64,000 bases of DNA from Alkalihalobacillus deserti (GTDB lineage Bacteria > Bacillota > Bacilli > Bacillales > Bacillaceae_D): positions 1 to 64,000 of the forward strand of contig NZ_JAJAFR010000001.1 in assembly GCF_020734105.1 (NCBI RefSeq). The letters run 5' to 3'. Positions 38,216 through 48,687 of the stretch are shown piece by piece. The notes under the pieces were generated by a model, which ran no database searches, had not been told where the DNA came from, and saw nothing but the letters and a program-made list of their open reading frames with translations. Position 1 is the first letter of the stretch. Each line of letters begins with the position of its first letter. The position numbers and the translations under genes were made by a program.

Positions 38216-40522
38216 GTGAATGAAGAATCAATTTTGCCTGAAGAAGAACAAAGCATTGAGCGAGGTTTTATAAAAGGAAATGTCATTCATATTGTTTTTC
38301 GGAATGAGGAAAACTTTTATACGGTTGCCCTCATTCGTGTACAACAAACGAATGAAGACTTAAAAGAGAAGAAATTAACAGTTGTCGGTGTTCTACCTAA
38401 ATTAGAACAAGAGGAGACCTTTTTGTTTTTTGGTCAAATAATTGCTCACCCTAAATTTGGTGTTCAATATCAAGTCGAACAATTTAGAAGAGATTTACCT
38501 CAAACAAAACATGGAATCATTCAATACTTATCTAGTGATCGATTTCCTGGCATAGGAGCTAAAACAGCTGAATCGATTGTAGAAGTCTTGGGTGAACGTG
38601 CCATTACACGCATTGTTGAAAGTCGATCTGTGTTAGATGTAGTACCTAAATTACCAAAAGAAAAAGCTGATGCTTTGTATGAACAACTTATTGATCAACA
38701 AGGCGTTGAACAAGTTCTAATGACGTTATCGAAGCATGGGTTCGGTGTAGAGTTATCCATGAAAGTCTATCAAGCTTATGGATTACAAGCGATTGACATT
38801 ATACAGACGAACCCTTACCAATTAATTGCCGATGTTGAGGGAATAGGTTTTAGAAAAGCGGATTTATTAGGAGCTGCTATTGGTATTACTGGGAATCATC
38901 CAGACCGGATTCGTGCAGGGTGTCTTTTCTTGATTCAGGAACTTTGTCTTCAGGATGGACATGTGTTTCTTGAGAGGCATACCCTTATTCCTCATGTTGT
39001 TTCCTTGCTTTCATCATATGAAATTAAAATAACTGATCAAGAAGTGGAACAACAAATTGAGTTGATGCATGAAGAAGATGTGATTCATCTAGAAGAAACG
39101 CGAGTATATATTAAATCCCTTTATTTTGCTGAAAAAGGAATCGTTTCAAGTGCGCGTAGACTCTTAAGTGAGGAAGTAAAAGATGAGTTCCCAGAGGCAG
39201 AATTCTTAAAAACGTTAGGAAAACTAGAAGAAGAGTTTAAAATGGAATACGCACCTTCTCAAAAAGAAGCCATCCAAACGGCTTTATCCTCTCCTTTGAT
39301 GATTTTAACGGGAGGTCCGGGTACAGGGAAAACGACTGTTATTAAAGGAATCGTTGAACTATATGCGCGTTTACATGGAATTTCATTGGACGAAAAAGCA
39401 TACACCAAAACAAATCCATTTCCAATTTTACTCGTGGCACCAACAGGAAGAGCTGCAAAGCGGATGAGTGAGGCTACCGAGCTTCCTGCAACAACCATTC
39501 ATCGCCTTCTTGGTTGGAAAGGAGGTAACGGAGGTTTTGAAAAAGGAGATCATGAACCTCTTGAAGGAGAGCTCTTAATTGTTGATGAGAGCTCAATGGT
39601 GGACATCTGGCTAATGAACCAATTATTAAAATCTGTGCCAAAAGGGATGCAAGTCGTTCTAGTAGGAGATCAGGATCAACTGCCATCCGTTGGACCAGGG
39701 CAGGTGCTACGTGATTTTCTTGATTCAACGGTTATTCCAACCGTTCCTTTAATTGATATTTATCGACAAGCTGAAGGGTCATCTATTATTGAGTTAGCTC
39801 ATGCCATGAAGCAAGGGTCGGTGCCTGTTAATTTACCGGAACCTCAAAAGGATCGCCGGTTCTTTCCTTGTCAAATGGATCACGTTCAACAGGTTGTTGC
39901 GCAAATTTGTGAAAATGCTATGAAAAAGGGATATACGGCAAAAGACATTCAAGTTTTAGCTCCTATGTACAAAGGCAGTGCTGGAATTATTGAACTAAAT
40001 AGGATGCTTCAAAATTTATTTAATCCAAAGACAGAACAAAGGCGAGAATTGAGCTTTGGAGATGTGGCATTTCGAACTGGAGACATGGTTTTACAGTTAG
40101 TCAATAATCCCGATGAGAATGTATACAATGGTGATCGTGGAGAAATTGTTGCGATCTTTTATGCAAAAGAAAACCAAGAAAAACAAGATCAATTGGTTAT
40201 TTCTTTTGATGGAATTGAAGTCGTTTATTTAAAAAAAGATCTGAATCAAATCACGCATGCCTATTGTTGTTCGATTCATAAAGCTCAAGGAAGCGAATTT
40301 CCAATTGTTGTTATGCCTGTTGTAAGAAACTATGGAAGGATGCTTAGACGCAACTTATTATATACAGGGTTTACACGTGCAAAGCAATTCTTATTGTTGT
40401 GTGGAGATCTTAAAGCAATTCAATCGGCTATTACGCAAAAAGAAGAATTAATAAGAAATTCAATGTTACAGTCAAAGTTGCAAAGTTTAACAGTGGAAAA
40501 AGCTAACCAACATAACAGATGA
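38216..40522 (+). CDS. recD2: RecD2-type DNA helicase (YrrC)
   Basis: The GTG at 38216 starts 12 bp after yrrB; 768 residues. The N-terminal OB and HhH region (~1-330) characteristic of RecD2 is followed by a superfamily 1B helicase with GGPGTGKTT (~363), DESSMVD, and the C-terminal HKAQGSEFPIVVMP and LLYTGFTRAK motifs. It is a 5'-3' helicase in genome maintenance that works without RecBC. Its stop overlaps an ATG of the next frame, but that gene more probably starts at 40567. Confidence 0.95.
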   Translation: MNEESILPEEEQSIERGFIKGNVIHIVFRNEENFYTVALIRVQQTNEDLKEKKLTVVGVLPKLEQEETFLFFGQIIAHPKFGVQYQVEQFRRDLPQTKHGIIQYLSSDRFPGIGAKTAESIVEVLGERAITRIVESRSVLDVVPKLPKEKADALYEQLIDQQGVEQVLMTLSKHGFGVELSMKVYQAYGLQAIDIIQTNPYQLIADVEGIGFRKADLLGAAIGITGNHPDRIRAGCLFLIQELCLQDGHVFLERHTLIPHVVSLLSSYEIKITDQEVEQQIELMHEEDVIHLEETRVYIKSLYFAEKGIVSSARRLLSEEVKDEFPEAEFLKTLGKLEEEFKMEYAPSQKEAIQTALSSPLMILTGGPGTGKTTVIKGIVELYARLHGISLDEKAYTKTNPFPILLVAPTGRAAKRMSEATELPATTIHRLLGWKGGNGGFEKGDHEPLEGELLIVDESSMVDIWLMNQLLKSVPKGMQVVLVGDQDQLPSVGPGQVLRDFLDSTVIPTVPLIDIYRQAEGSSIIELAHAMKQGSVPVNLPEPQKDRRFFPCQMDHVQQVVAQICENAMKKGYTAKDIQVLAPMYKGSAGIIELNRMLQNLFNPKTEQRRELSFGDVAFRTGDMVLQLVNNPDENVYNGDRGEIVAIFYAKENQEKQDQLVISFDGIEVVYLKKDLNQITHAYCCSIHKAQGSEFPIVVMPVVRNYGRMLRRNLLYTGFTRAKQFLLLCGDLKAIQSAITQKEELIRNSMLQSKLQSLTVEKANQHNR

Positions 40523-40566
40523 ATAATTGCCACAAACTAAAACTGTTCGGAAAGGTGGCGATTGCT

Positions 40567-41040
40567 TTGCGTACTTTTTCAACAGTCGAAGGTTTACCGA
40601 TTATTTCCTTATCTAATGGAAACGAATATGGACATGTTCAAGATCTCCTTTATCAGGATGGGTCTGTGATAGGCTTTCTTATTACCCCTAAAGGATGGTT
40701 TACAAAACATCAGTTTTTACCTGTTACGTCTATTGAGGCTATCGGAACAGACGGAGTGATGATTTCTGACTCCCATGTTTTAAAACCGATTACCGATAAT
40801 GAAAAAAAGGCCTTTCCTTTAAAGACTGGAAAGAGACGTCTTCATGGTACCGCAATACTCACGGCTGAAGGGGAAAAATTAGGTCTTCTCGAGGACGTAT
40901 ACTTTCAGGAAGAAATGGGAACGATTATAGGGTATGAAGTGACGGAAGGGTTGGTAGCAGACCTAGTTGAAGGACGTAGTGTCGTCAAAAGCAATGCAAA
41001 GCTGACGATCGCTGGGGGACGTGCCATCCTAACGGAATAG
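40567..41040 (+). CDS. yrrD: PRC-barrel domain protein (YrrD-like)
   Basis: TTG 40567 is well placed behind GAAAGGTGG, giving MRTFSTVEGLPII and 157 residues; an in-frame ATG at 40519 overlapping the recD2 stop would add 16 residues but lacks a site. Two PRC-barrel-like units are visible (~1-80 and ~85-157). PRC barrels are found in RNA-processing and membrane-associated proteins. The function is unknown. Confidence 0.8.
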   Translation: MRTFSTVEGLPIISLSNGNEYGHVQDLLYQDGSVIGFLITPKGWFTKHQFLPVTSIEAIGTDGVMISDSHVLKPITDNEKKAFPLKTGKRRLHGTAILTAEGEKLGLLEDVYFQEEMGTIIGYEVTEGLVADLVEGRSVVKSNAKLTIAGGRAILTE

Positions 41041-41057
41041 AAGGGAGCCTTATAATC

Positions 41058-41246
41058 ATGCGTTGTCCTAATTGCCAGAGTAAAGATATCGGAAAAATTG
41101 GTACGAACCAATATTATTGCTGGAATTGTTTTGTTGAAATGAGTTTATTAAAAGGCAGACTTTCGATGCATCAAGTAGAGGAAGATGGCTCGTTAAGCTC
41201 ATTGGATGATTTATTTGAAGATCAGGACCTTCAAGTTGGAATGTAA
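41058..41246 (+). CDS. Small CxxC zinc-ribbon-like protein
   Basis: The 62 residues have two CxxC pairs (CPNC at 3-6 and CWNC at 22-25), a mini zinc ribbon, followed by an acidic tail. It follows yrrD by 17 bp behind AAGGGAGCC. Similar short proteins lie at this place in related bacilli. No function can be assigned. Confidence 0.7.
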   Translation: MRCPNCQSKDIGKIGTNQYYCWNCFVEMSLLKGRLSMHQVEEDGSLSSLDDLFEDQDLQVGM

Positions 41247-41390
41247 CTGCTTATTAGGTCTGCAGTCGTTTGAAAAAAGAGTGATTCTTTAAAGTTGGCT
41301 TGTTGCAAAATATAGCCGATGGAAAAGGGTCTCTCTTTTTTTGAATGAATAAATGGCGTATGAACACAATAATAGTTGGGGGTGTACAGG

Positions 41391-42455
41391 ATGAACAAGG
41401 AAATACAGCAAAAATGGATGTATAGACTAATCCTGAGTTTACTGTCTCTATTGATCATTTACTTGACTTTCCAACTACTACCATTATTATTGCCATTGGC
41501 TAATGTCTTTAAAGCATTGCTTTTACCTGTGGGAATTGCTGTTATCCTAACCTATTTACTACACCCTTTAGTTGAGAAATTACATGATGTAGGCTTATCA
41601 AGAGGACTGGCTGTTTTACTCGTTTTTTTTATTATTTTATTTTTATTTACCTTTCTTTTAATAATTGGCTTACCAGCTTTTATCAAACAAATACAGCATG
41701 CATTTGAAACGATACCAGAACAAATTAGCCAGTTAGAAAGAGAAACAGCGCGTATTCAACAGCAACTTGATAATTTACCTGGGCCATTGCAACAACAATC
41801 CCAGGAATGGAGCGTCCAGCTAGAAAAGGTTGGTCAGAATGTCTTTGATCAAGTAGAAGCAGTCGCTTTATTTCTAGTGAAATCTGTATTTTCCTTTATT
41901 GTTATTCCGTTTCTAGTGTTCTTTTTTCTAAAAGATCATGACCTCATTCAGAAATCAACATGGTATCTTACTCCAAGAAAATGGAGAAGTGCACTCAAAC
42001 GATACATTAAAGACGTTGACTATACGTTTGGGAGTTATATCCGTGGACAATTACTGGTCTCATTATCTGTCTTTATCATTTCAACAATTGGTTTATGGGT
42101 AGTAGGTGTACCATATCCAATTGTTTTAGGTTTTTTTATGGGAATCATGGATTTAATACCTTATTTCGGCCCTTTTATAGGAGCAGTTCCAGCAGTGGTG
42201 ATAGCCTTTTTACAATCTTGGCAACTGGGGATGTTTACGATCATTTTAATATTTGTTATTCAACAAATAGAAGGGAATATTCTCTCACCATTGATTGTTG
42301 GGAAGACGTTACATCTTCATCCGGCCCTCATTATTTTAGCTCTTCTTGTTGGAGTTGAAGTGGGTGGGTTTATTGGGATGTTAATAGCTATACCTATATT
42401 AGCTATTGGTAAGGTTACCCTCTTGCATATTCGACTTCATTTTATGAAAGATTGA
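41391..42455 (+). CDS. yrrI: AI-2E family membrane transporter (YrrI-like)
   Basis: The start is ATG 41391 behind GGGGGTG; 354 residues. It has about seven to eight transmembrane segments with a central soluble stretch (~95-160, coiled-coil-like and rich in Q and E) and the family block GFFMGIMDLIPYFGPFIGAVPA. Family members are exporters or antiporters with varied, poorly defined substrates. The alaS promoter overlaps its 3' end. Confidence 0.88.
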   Translation: MNKEIQQKWMYRLILSLLSLLIIYLTFQLLPLLLPLANVFKALLLPVGIAVILTYLLHPLVEKLHDVGLSRGLAVLLVFFIILFLFTFLLIIGLPAFIKQIQHAFETIPEQISQLERETARIQQQLDNLPGPLQQQSQEWSVQLEKVGQNVFDQVEAVALFLVKSVFSFIVIPFLVFFFLKDHDLIQKSTWYLTPRKWRSALKRYIKDVDYTFGSYIRGQLLVSLSVFIISTIGLWVVGVPYPIVLGFFMGIMDLIPYFGPFIGAVPAVVIAFLQSWQLGMFTIILIFVIQQIEGNILSPLIVGKTLHLHPALIILALLVGVEVGGFIGMLIAIPILAIGKVTLLHIRLHFMKD

Positions 42456-42480
42456 CAATCGCTTTCTCTATTTCTATAAT
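42452..42480 (+). promoter_or_regulatory. alaS promoter
   Basis: TTGACA (42452-42457), 17 bp, TATAAT (42475-42480): a full consensus sigma-A promoter. Its -35 overlaps the yrrI stop codon region. Confidence 0.85.
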
Positions 42481-42499
42481 ATAAGTGCAAATAGACAAG

Positions 42500-42735
42500 T
42501 TAGAAAACGTTGAAGGAAGAAGTATGAAGCAGCCCGTTTCAAGAGAGATATACCCATTGGCTGAGAGGTATATTAAACGAAGAGTTTCAGAAAGCTACTC
42601 CTGAGTGCAGATAATCTCTGACGTTCGCCGCGTTAAGGCATTAAGTGATAGACTTAAAATGTCTATAATTAGGGTGGTACCGCGTGATCATAACTCTCGT
42701 CCCTTTATTGGGATAGGGAGTTTTTTTTGTTTTTA
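42500..42735 (+). promoter_or_regulatory. T-box leader of alaS
   Basis: The T-box sequence AGGGTGGTACCGCG (42671-42684) precedes a terminator hairpin (42691-42720) with T8. The upstream leader contains the expected stem I region. Uncharged tRNA-Ala should favour the antiterminator and raise alaS expression. I could not fix the specifier codon with confidence. Confidence 0.9.
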
Positions 42736-42781
42736 AGTAAGTGTTTACACGATTTATTACATAAACAAGGAGATGACTAAA

Positions 42782-45421
42782 TTGAAAAAACATACGTCTG
42801 CACAAGTTCGTCAAATGTATTTAGATTTCTTTAAGGAAAAAGGACATGATATTGAACCAAGTGCTTCACTTGTTCCTCATGAAGATCCAACGTTATTATG
42901 GATTAATAGCGGGGTAGCAACACTTAAGAAATATTTTGATGGACGTGTCATACCTGAAAATCCAAGAATTACGAATGCCCAAAAATCTATTCGCACCAAC
43001 GATATCGAGAATGTCGGGAAGACTGCACGCCATCATACATTTTTTGAAATGTTGGGTAATTTCTCAATTGGGGATTACTTTAAAGAAGAAGCCATTGAGT
43101 GGGCTTGGGAATTTTTAACGAGTGACAAATGGATTGGTTTTGAAGGAGACAAGTTATCTGTCACGGTTCACCCTGAAGATGATGAGGCTTATGATTATTG
43201 GAAGGGAAAAATTGGCATACCAGAAGAGCGAATCATTAGATTAGAGGGGAACTTTTGGGATATTGGTGAAGGTCCAAGTGGCCCTAATACAGAGATTTTT
43301 TATGATCGTGGTCCTAGTTATGGGAATGATGAGAATGATCCAGAACTTTATCCAGGTGGTGAAAACGATCGTTATTTAGAAGTATGGAACTTAGTATTTT
43401 CGCAATTTAACCATAATCCTGATGGTACATATACTCCGTTACCAAAGAAAAACATTGATACAGGGATGGGTTTAGAACGCATGGTTTCAGTTATTCAAGA
43501 TGTTCCAACGAACTTTGAAACAGATTTATTCTTACCGATTATTCAAGCAACAGAAGAGATTTCCGGAGTTAAGTACGGGCAGAATCAAGAAATTGATGTA
43601 GCTTTTAAAGTCATTGCTGATCATGTGAGGACGGTTGCTTTTGCAGTAACAGATGGAGCTCTTCCATCCAATGAAGGAAGAGGATATGTTTTAAGACGCT
43701 TGCTTCGTCGAGCTGTTCGTTACGCAAAATTAATCAACATTCATCGTCCTTTTATGTTTCAACTAGTACCAGTTGTTGGAGAGATCATGGTTGATTTCTA
43801 TCCAGAAGTAAAGGCTAAAACTGAATTTGTTCAAAAAGTATTAAAAAATGAAGAAGAGCGATTCCATGAAACATTAAATGAGGGATTAGCGATTCTTGGA
43901 AAGGTACTTGAGGACGCTGTTGCATCAGGAAAGTCAACGATTGATGGTGCTGATGTATTCCGTTTATACGATACGTATGGGTTCCCTGTTGATCTAACAG
44001 AAGAATATGTCCAGGAAAAAGGACTAGAAATCGATCGTCAAGGCTTTGAGCGTGAAATGGAAGGCCAACGTGAACGTGCTCGTTCTGCACGTCAAGAATC
44101 AGGATCGATGCAAGTGCAAGATGAGATCCTTGGTCAAATTACGACAGCGAGTAAATTTGTTGGTTATGACCACTTGAAGGTTGATGCCAAGGTTGAAATT
44201 ATTATAGCTGAAAAAGAGGTTAGAGATTCTGTGTCTGCAGGAAACACAGCACAAATTATTTTAAATGAAACACCATTTTATGCGGAGAGTGGCGGTCAAG
44301 TTGCCGACACGGGAATCATTCAAGGTGAAAAAGTGTTTGCAGAAGTTACTGAAGTTATTAAAGCACCAAACGGACAACATCTTCATACGATTTTGATTAA
44401 AGAAGGTGTTCTTGAAAAAGGTGCAGCTGTTACTTGTGTGGTTGAAGAAACAGAGCGTGTATCGATTGTGAAAAATCATACGGCGACTCACCTTTTACAC
44501 CAAGCTTTAAAAGATGTTCTTGGTACTCATGTTAATCAAGCTGGTTCTCTTGTATCGGAAGATCGTCTCCGCTTTGACTTCTCTCATTTTGGGCAAGTAA
44601 CAGCAGAAGAAATTACACAGGTAGAAGATATCGTTAATGAACAAATCTGGAACGCTCTTAAAGTTGATATTTCTTTGAAAAATTTAGCTGAAGCTAAAGA
44701 AATGGGTGCAATGGCTTTATTTGGCGAGAAATATGGAGAAACTGTTCGTGTAGTTAAAGTTGGTGACTATAGTTTAGAGCTTTGTGGTGGTTGCCATGTT
44801 CGTAATACCGCTGAAATAGGGCTGTTCAAACTTGTTTCAGAATCAGGTATTGGGGCTGGTATTCGTCGTATTGAGGCGGTGACTGGAAAAGATGCCTATG
44901 AACACATGAATGCTCAAATCCAATTGTTGAAAGATGTTGCATCAAGTTTAAAAGTGAAACGTGTGCAGGATGTACCTGCTAGGATTGAAGCAACTCAACA
45001 ACAAATTCGTGAATTACAGCGTGATAATGAATCATTAACAGCTAAATTGGGTAATATGGAAGCTGGAAACCTTGTGAATGAAGCTGTAACGGTTAATGGA
45101 GTGACGGTTCTTTCTAAAAAAGTAGATGCCGCAGATATGGATGGCTTACGAGGGATCGTTGACAAATTAAAGCAAGACCTTTCATCGGGTATTATTGTTT
45201 TAGGTGCAGTCTCAGGTGATAAAGTTAATATTGTAGCAGGAGTGACAAAAGACCTTAATTCAAAAGGTTATCATGCTGGTAAAATTGTTAAGGAAGTGGC
45301 AACGCGTTGTGGCGGAGGCGGAGGTGGCCGCCCAGACATGGCGCAAGCTGGAGGGAAAAATCCAGCTGAGCTAGAAGGTGCACTGGCTTTTGTAGAAGAA
45401 TATGTTAATACGATTTCCTAA
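42782..45421 (+). CDS. alaS: Alanyl-tRNA synthetase
   Basis: TTG 42782 lies 8 bp behind AAGGAG; the ATG at 42773 abuts that site and is less likely. The 879 residues include the class II catalytic core (~1-240), the tRNA-recognition region, editing domain with HTATHLLH (~565) and [13 protein letters not shown] (~660), and a C-terminal oligomer domain ending in [17 protein letters not shown]. It is controlled by the T-box leader above. Confidence 0.97.
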   Translation: MKKHTSAQVRQMYLDFFKEKGHDIEPSASLVPHEDPTLLWINSGVATLKKYFDGRVIPENPRITNAQKSIRTNDIENVGKTARHHTFFEMLGNFSIGDYFKEEAIEWAWEFLTSDKWIGFEGDKLSVTVHPEDDEAYDYWKGKIGIPEERIIRLEGNFWDIGEGPSGPNTEIFYDRGPSYGNDENDPELYPGGENDRYLEVWNLVFSQFNHNPDGTYTPLPKKNIDTGMGLERMVSVIQDVPTNFETDLFLPIIQATEEISGVKYGQNQEIDVAFKVIADHVRTVAFAVTDGALPSNEGRGYVLRRLLRRAVRYAKLINIHRPFMFQLVPVVGEIMVDFYPEVKAKTEFVQKVLKNEEERFHETLNEGLAILGKVLEDAVASGKSTIDGADVFRLYDTYGFPVDLTEEYVQEKGLEIDRQGFEREMEGQRERARSARQESGSMQVQDEILGQITTASKFVGYDHLKVDAKVEIIIAEKEVRDSVSAGNTAQIILNETPFYAESGGQVADTGIIQGEKVFAEVTEVIKAPNGQHLHTILIKEGVLEKGAAVTCVVEETERVSIVKNHTATHLLHQALKDVLGTHVNQAGSLVSEDRLRFDFSHFGQVTAEEITQVEDIVNEQIWNALKVDISLKNLAEAKEMGAMALFGEKYGETVRVVKVGDYSLELCGGCHVRNTAEIGLFKLVSESGIGAGIRRIEAVTGKDAYEHMNAQIQLLKDVASSLKVKRVQDVPARIEATQQQIRELQRDNESLTAKLGNMEAGNLVNEAVTVNGVTVLSKKVDAADMDGLRGIVDKLKQDLSSGIIVLGAVSGDKVNIVAGVTKDLNSKGYHAGKIVKEVATRCGGGGGGRPDMAQAGGKNPAELEGALAFVEEYVNTIS

Positions 45422-45514
45422 TTGGGGTTTTATGGTGTACAATAAAAAGTAGACAAGCCCTTGGGTAAAGATCATATTTTTAGCCCAAAGCAATGAATGA
45501 AAGAGGTGTTTGTG

Positions 45515-45787
45515 ATGAGCTCTATGGACAAAACGATGCAATTTAATTTTCATGATGAAACGGTTGATGTTGATGTCCAAGAGGTGCTTTTCTCTGTCTA
45601 TGAATCACTAGAGGAGAAAGGTTATAACCCCATTAACCAGATTGTTGGCTACTTGCTTTCAGGAGATCCGGCGTACATCCCACGTCATAAGGATGCACGT
45701 ACTCTCATTCGTAAGCTAGAACGTGATGAACTAATTGAAGAGTTAGTGAAATCCTATTTATCACAGCACCGTAAGGAGAATGAATGA
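45515..45787 (+). CDS. yrzL: IreB/YrzL family (DUF965) regulator
   Basis: ATG 45515 follows GAGGTG; 90 residues, matching the UPF0297/IreB family, with the block [27 protein letters not shown]. In enterococci IreB is a substrate of the PASTA kinase. The alaS-yrzL-yrrK order is strongly conserved. Its stop overlaps the start of yrrK by 4 bp. Confidence 0.92.
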   Translation: MSSMDKTMQFNFHDETVDVDVQEVLFSVYESLEEKGYNPINQIVGYLLSGDPAYIPRHKDARTLIRKLERDELIEELVKSYLSQHRKENE

Positions 45788-46203
45788 GAGCACTTGGATT
45801 AGATGTTGGTACGAAGACAGTTGGAATGGCTTTAAGTGATGAACTTGGATGGACAGCACAAGGCTTATCGACATTAAGACGAATCGAGGAAAATCCTGAA
45901 AAAGATTTTCAAGCAATTAAGACTATTGTCGAAGAACATGGTGTTGATACAATCGTGATCGGTTTACCTAAAAACATGAATGGTTCAATTGGACCGAGTG
46001 GTGAAAGAAGTCAGTTATTTGCGGATACATTAAGTGAGTACGTATCGTGCACTATAAAGATGTGGGATGAACGTTTAACAACCGTTGCAGCAGAACGGAT
46101 GCTCATTTCCGCTGATGTTAGTCGGAAGAAAAGAAAGCAAGTCATCGATAAGATGGCCGCCGTTCTGATTTTACAAGGCTATCTAGACTACAAAGGAAAC
46201 TAA
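45784..46203 (+). CDS. yrrK: YqgF/RuvX-type putative Holliday junction resolvase or pre-16S nuclease
   Basis: The 139 residues start [19 protein letters not shown], the RNase H-like fold with the first catalytic aspartate, and include [18 protein letters not shown] and [14 protein letters not shown]. In E. coli YqgF processes the 5' end of 16S rRNA, and this may hold here. It overlaps yrzL by 4 bp. Confidence 0.93.
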   Translation: MRALGLDVGTKTVGMALSDELGWTAQGLSTLRRIEENPEKDFQAIKTIVEEHGVDTIVIGLPKNMNGSIGPSGERSQLFADTLSEYVSCTIKMWDERLTTVAAERMLISADVSRKKRKQVIDKMAAVLILQGYLDYKGN

Positions 46204-46258
46204 AGAGAATAATAAAAAGGTTGATTTTTACCCTTTATAATTTCTCTAATCAGTGAGT

Positions 46259-46326
46259 TCGAAGCCGTTGCAAGGTTCTTACATCTTCCCTAAGTGGTTT
46301 TCTTAGAGAAGACGCATAGCCATTGC
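46259..46326 (+). repeat. Composite hairpin repeat, copy 3 (shortened)
   Basis: TTCGAAGCCGTTGCAAGG leads to the stem TCTTCCCTAAG/CTTAGAGAAGA (46284-46294, 46302-46312; 10 of 11 pairs) with loop TGGTTTT, then GACGCATAGCCATTGCA. The GCAATGAGCG part present in copies 2 and 5 is missing. An AAAAAGG hairpin (about 46205-46245) sits between it and the yrrK stop. Confidence 0.7.
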
Positions 46327-46369
46327 ACATCCTGTGTTACCCCAAATTATTACAAAGAGGTGCAAGAAA

Positions 46370-46678
46370 ATGACAGAACAAGAAAAAGAACGTATTGTAA
46401 TTCCTGATGAAAATGGGGATGAGCATCTTTTTGATGAATTATTCAGATTTCATGTAGATGCAACCAACAAATCTTATCTTTTAGTGACTCCAGTTGGTGC
46501 TGATGAAGATGATGAAGATGAGGAAGATGACGAGGAAGTAGAAGTTTTTGCTTTTCGTTATGAGGACCGTGAAGGCGAAGAAGATGATATTGCTTTATTC
46601 CCTGTAGAGACTGATGAAGAGTGGGAAATGGTTGAAGAAATGTTGAATACATTTCAACCGGAAGGTGATGAAGAGTAA
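46370..46678 (+). CDS. yrzB: DUF1292 acidic protein (YrzB-like)
   Basis: ATG 46370 is behind AGAGGTG; 102 residues, very acidic, with a run of D and E near residues 43-56 (DEDDEDEEDDEEVEVF). Typical of DUF1292 proteins, whose function is unknown. A terminator follows. Confidence 0.9.
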   Translation: MTEQEKERIVIPDENGDEHLFDELFRFHVDATNKSYLLVTPVGADEDDEDEEDDEEVEVFAFRYEDREGEEDDIALFPVETDEEWEMVEEMLNTFQPEGDEE

Positions 46679-46690
46679 TGGAAAAACCTG

Positions 46691-46754
46691 GTTACCCAAA
46701 AACGGGGTAACTTCAAAAAAACCAATTCCCAAGACCAGGGAATTGGTTTTTTTC
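46691..46754 (+). terminator. Terminator pair after yrzB
   Basis: A first stem GTTACCC/GGGTAAC (46691-46710) is followed by AAACCAATTCCC (46719-46730) paired with GGGAATTGGTTT (46738-46749) and a T-run. Confidence 0.85.
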
Positions 46755-46802
46755 TTTAACTTTTGTAGAATTGTAGTATAATAAGACGGTGGAAGGAGGA
46801 GA

Positions 46803-47960
46803 ATGATGTCTGATTCCAACGAAAAACCACGAAATGAGTTGTATGAAGAACGAGTTTCTCAGGCTAGAATAGTGAGGAAAATAGTTTTTTTTAGTTTGAT
46901 TGGCTTAGTAGTTCTAGGTATCATTATATTTATTAGTGCTTATTTTTATTTTAAGAATACGTTAGGACCTGTTAACGCGAGTAATCCTGAGGAAATTCAG
47001 GTGACGATTCCAATAGGTTCAACGGCTAATCAAATAGGAACGATTCTTGAGTCGGAGGGATTAGTTCGCAATGGGACTATATTTCGCTATTATGTCCGTT
47101 ATAAGAATGAGTCAGGTTTTCAAGCCGGCGAATATAACCTTGCAACAGATATGACCATGGATGATTTGATCGATGCCTTGAAAGAAGGAAGAGTTCTTCA
47201 AGAGCCAGAGTTAGTGTTTACTGTCCCTGAAGGCAGATGGCTAATTGATGTAGCAAAAATTATTGCTGAAGAAACAGATCATTCTGAAGAAGAAGTAATG
47301 GATGTTTTGACTGACAAAGATTATATCGAAAGCTTAATTAATCAATATCCGATGTTGACAGATGAAATTTTAAATGATGAATTACATTATGCGTTAGAGG
47401 GGTATATATTTCCTGCTCGTTATGATTTTATCGAGAAACAACCTACAATTGAAACAATCATTGAGGAAATGCTTAAGAGTACACAGTCCGTGTTGGATGA
47501 GTTTGCTTCTGAAGTGGAGCAAAGTGAATATACCGTCCACGAAATTTTGACGCTCGCGTCGATTATTGAAAGAGAAGCGCAAAAATCAGAAGACCGATAT
47601 AAAATATCTGGTGTTCTTCACAATCGTCTAGAGCTTGAAATGAAGTTACAAGTTGATCCGACTGTTTCTTACGCTCATTGGGAACATAGTTATATGACAA
47701 CATATGAAATGTTAAAGATTGATTCTCCTTATAATACGTATATGTATGCAGGGATTCCGGTTGGCCCGATTGCAAACCCAGGGAAGGACTCTATAAAGGC
47801 AGCATTAAACCCTGAAGAGACCTCTGCCCTTTTCTTTTATGCACGATATGGTGGAGATGTGATTTATACCGAAACATTAGAAGAACATAGTAAAGTTCAT
47901 CAACAGTATCGAGATGAATGGGTTGAAGGACAAGCAGCAGAGGAAAAACAAGGCGATTAA
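46803..47960 (+). CDS. mltG: Endolytic murein transglycosylase MltG
   Basis: The 385 residues begin ATGATG behind GGAAGGAGG. A short cytoplasmic tail, one transmembrane segment (~25-50), a LysM-like region (~60-125) and the YceG catalytic domain (~125-370) are visible. The catalytic glutamate is in ASIIEREA (~258). It cleaves nascent glycan strands at the membrane and sets chain length. Confidence 0.95.
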   Translation: MMSDSNEKPRNELYEERVSQARIVRKIVFFSLIGLVVLGIIIFISAYFYFKNTLGPVNASNPEEIQVTIPIGSTANQIGTILESEGLVRNGTIFRYYVRYKNESGFQAGEYNLATDMTMDDLIDALKEGRVLQEPELVFTVPEGRWLIDVAKIIAEETDHSEEEVMDVLTDKDYIESLINQYPMLTDEILNDELHYALEGYIFPARYDFIEKQPTIETIIEEMLKSTQSVLDEFASEVEQSEYTVHEILTLASIIEREAQKSEDRYKISGVLHNRLELEMKLQVDPTVSYAHWEHSYMTTYEMLKIDSPYNTYMYAGIPVGPIANPGKDSIKAALNPEETSALFFYARYGGDVIYTETLEEHSKVHQQYRDEWVEGQAAEEKQGD

Positions 47961-48028
47961 TGAGTGAGGGGGATGTGTGAAGGCACGCCCTCTTTTCTAT
48001 GTAATGAAAGCATGAATGGAGTGGAACA

Positions 48029-48667
48029 ATGATTAATGAGCAAGTTGAAAGCTATTTAAAGTCTCTCGTACCACCACGATGTGAACAGATTGAAAAAATG
48101 GAAGTTTATGCAGAGCAGCATCAAGTTCCGATTATGGATTTAGTAGGAATGGAAAGTCTGTTACAACTGTTGAAATTACACAGTCCAAAGCGAATTTTAG
48201 AAATTGGTACAGCTATTGGCTACTCAGCGATAAGGATGGCGCAAGCTCTGCCTGATGTAAAGGTTTTGACAATTGAGCGAGATGAAGTACGTTACGACGA
48301 GGCGATTAAGAATATCACAGCTTTAAATCTTACGGAACGAATCGAGGTCAAGCTCGGTGATGCACTTGATTTAGCTGAAATACTTGAATCAGCACCCCTT
48401 TTTGATGTATTATTTATTGATGCTGCCAAAGGCCAATACCAACGTTTCTTTGATTTATACGGAAGATTCGTCAAAACTGGTGGTGTGATTTACTCTGATA
48501 ATGTACTTTTTCGTGGGCTTGTAGCAGACAAGAGCATAGATAATAAACGGTTACGCAAAATCGCAGAAAAGATAAATGGCTATAATCAATGGTTAATGAA
48601 TCATGAGGATTATGATACAAGAATATTGCCCGTTGGAGATGGATTAGCCGTTAGCATTAAACAATAA
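48029..48667 (+). CDS. trmR: tRNA 5-hydroxyuridine methyltransferase TrmR
   Basis: The 212 residues form a class I SAM methyltransferase of the O-methyltransferase family 3 type, with motif I LEIGTAIGYSAIRM (~57) and FIDAAKGQY (~130). In Bacillus subtilis YrrM (TrmR) converts ho5U34 to mo5U34. The next two genes encode the proposed hydroxylation factors, so the three form one modification module. Confidence 0.9.
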   Translation: MINEQVESYLKSLVPPRCEQIEKMEVYAEQHQVPIMDLVGMESLLQLLKLHSPKRILEIGTAIGYSAIRMAQALPDVKVLTIERDEVRYDEAIKNITALNLTERIEVKLGDALDLAEILESAPLFDVLFIDAAKGQYQRFFDLYGRFVKTGGVIYSDNVLFRGLVADKSIDNKRLRKIAEKINGYNQWLMNHEDYDTRILPVGDGLAVSIKQ

Positions 48668-48687
48668 CTTAGGAGGAAGGTGATTTA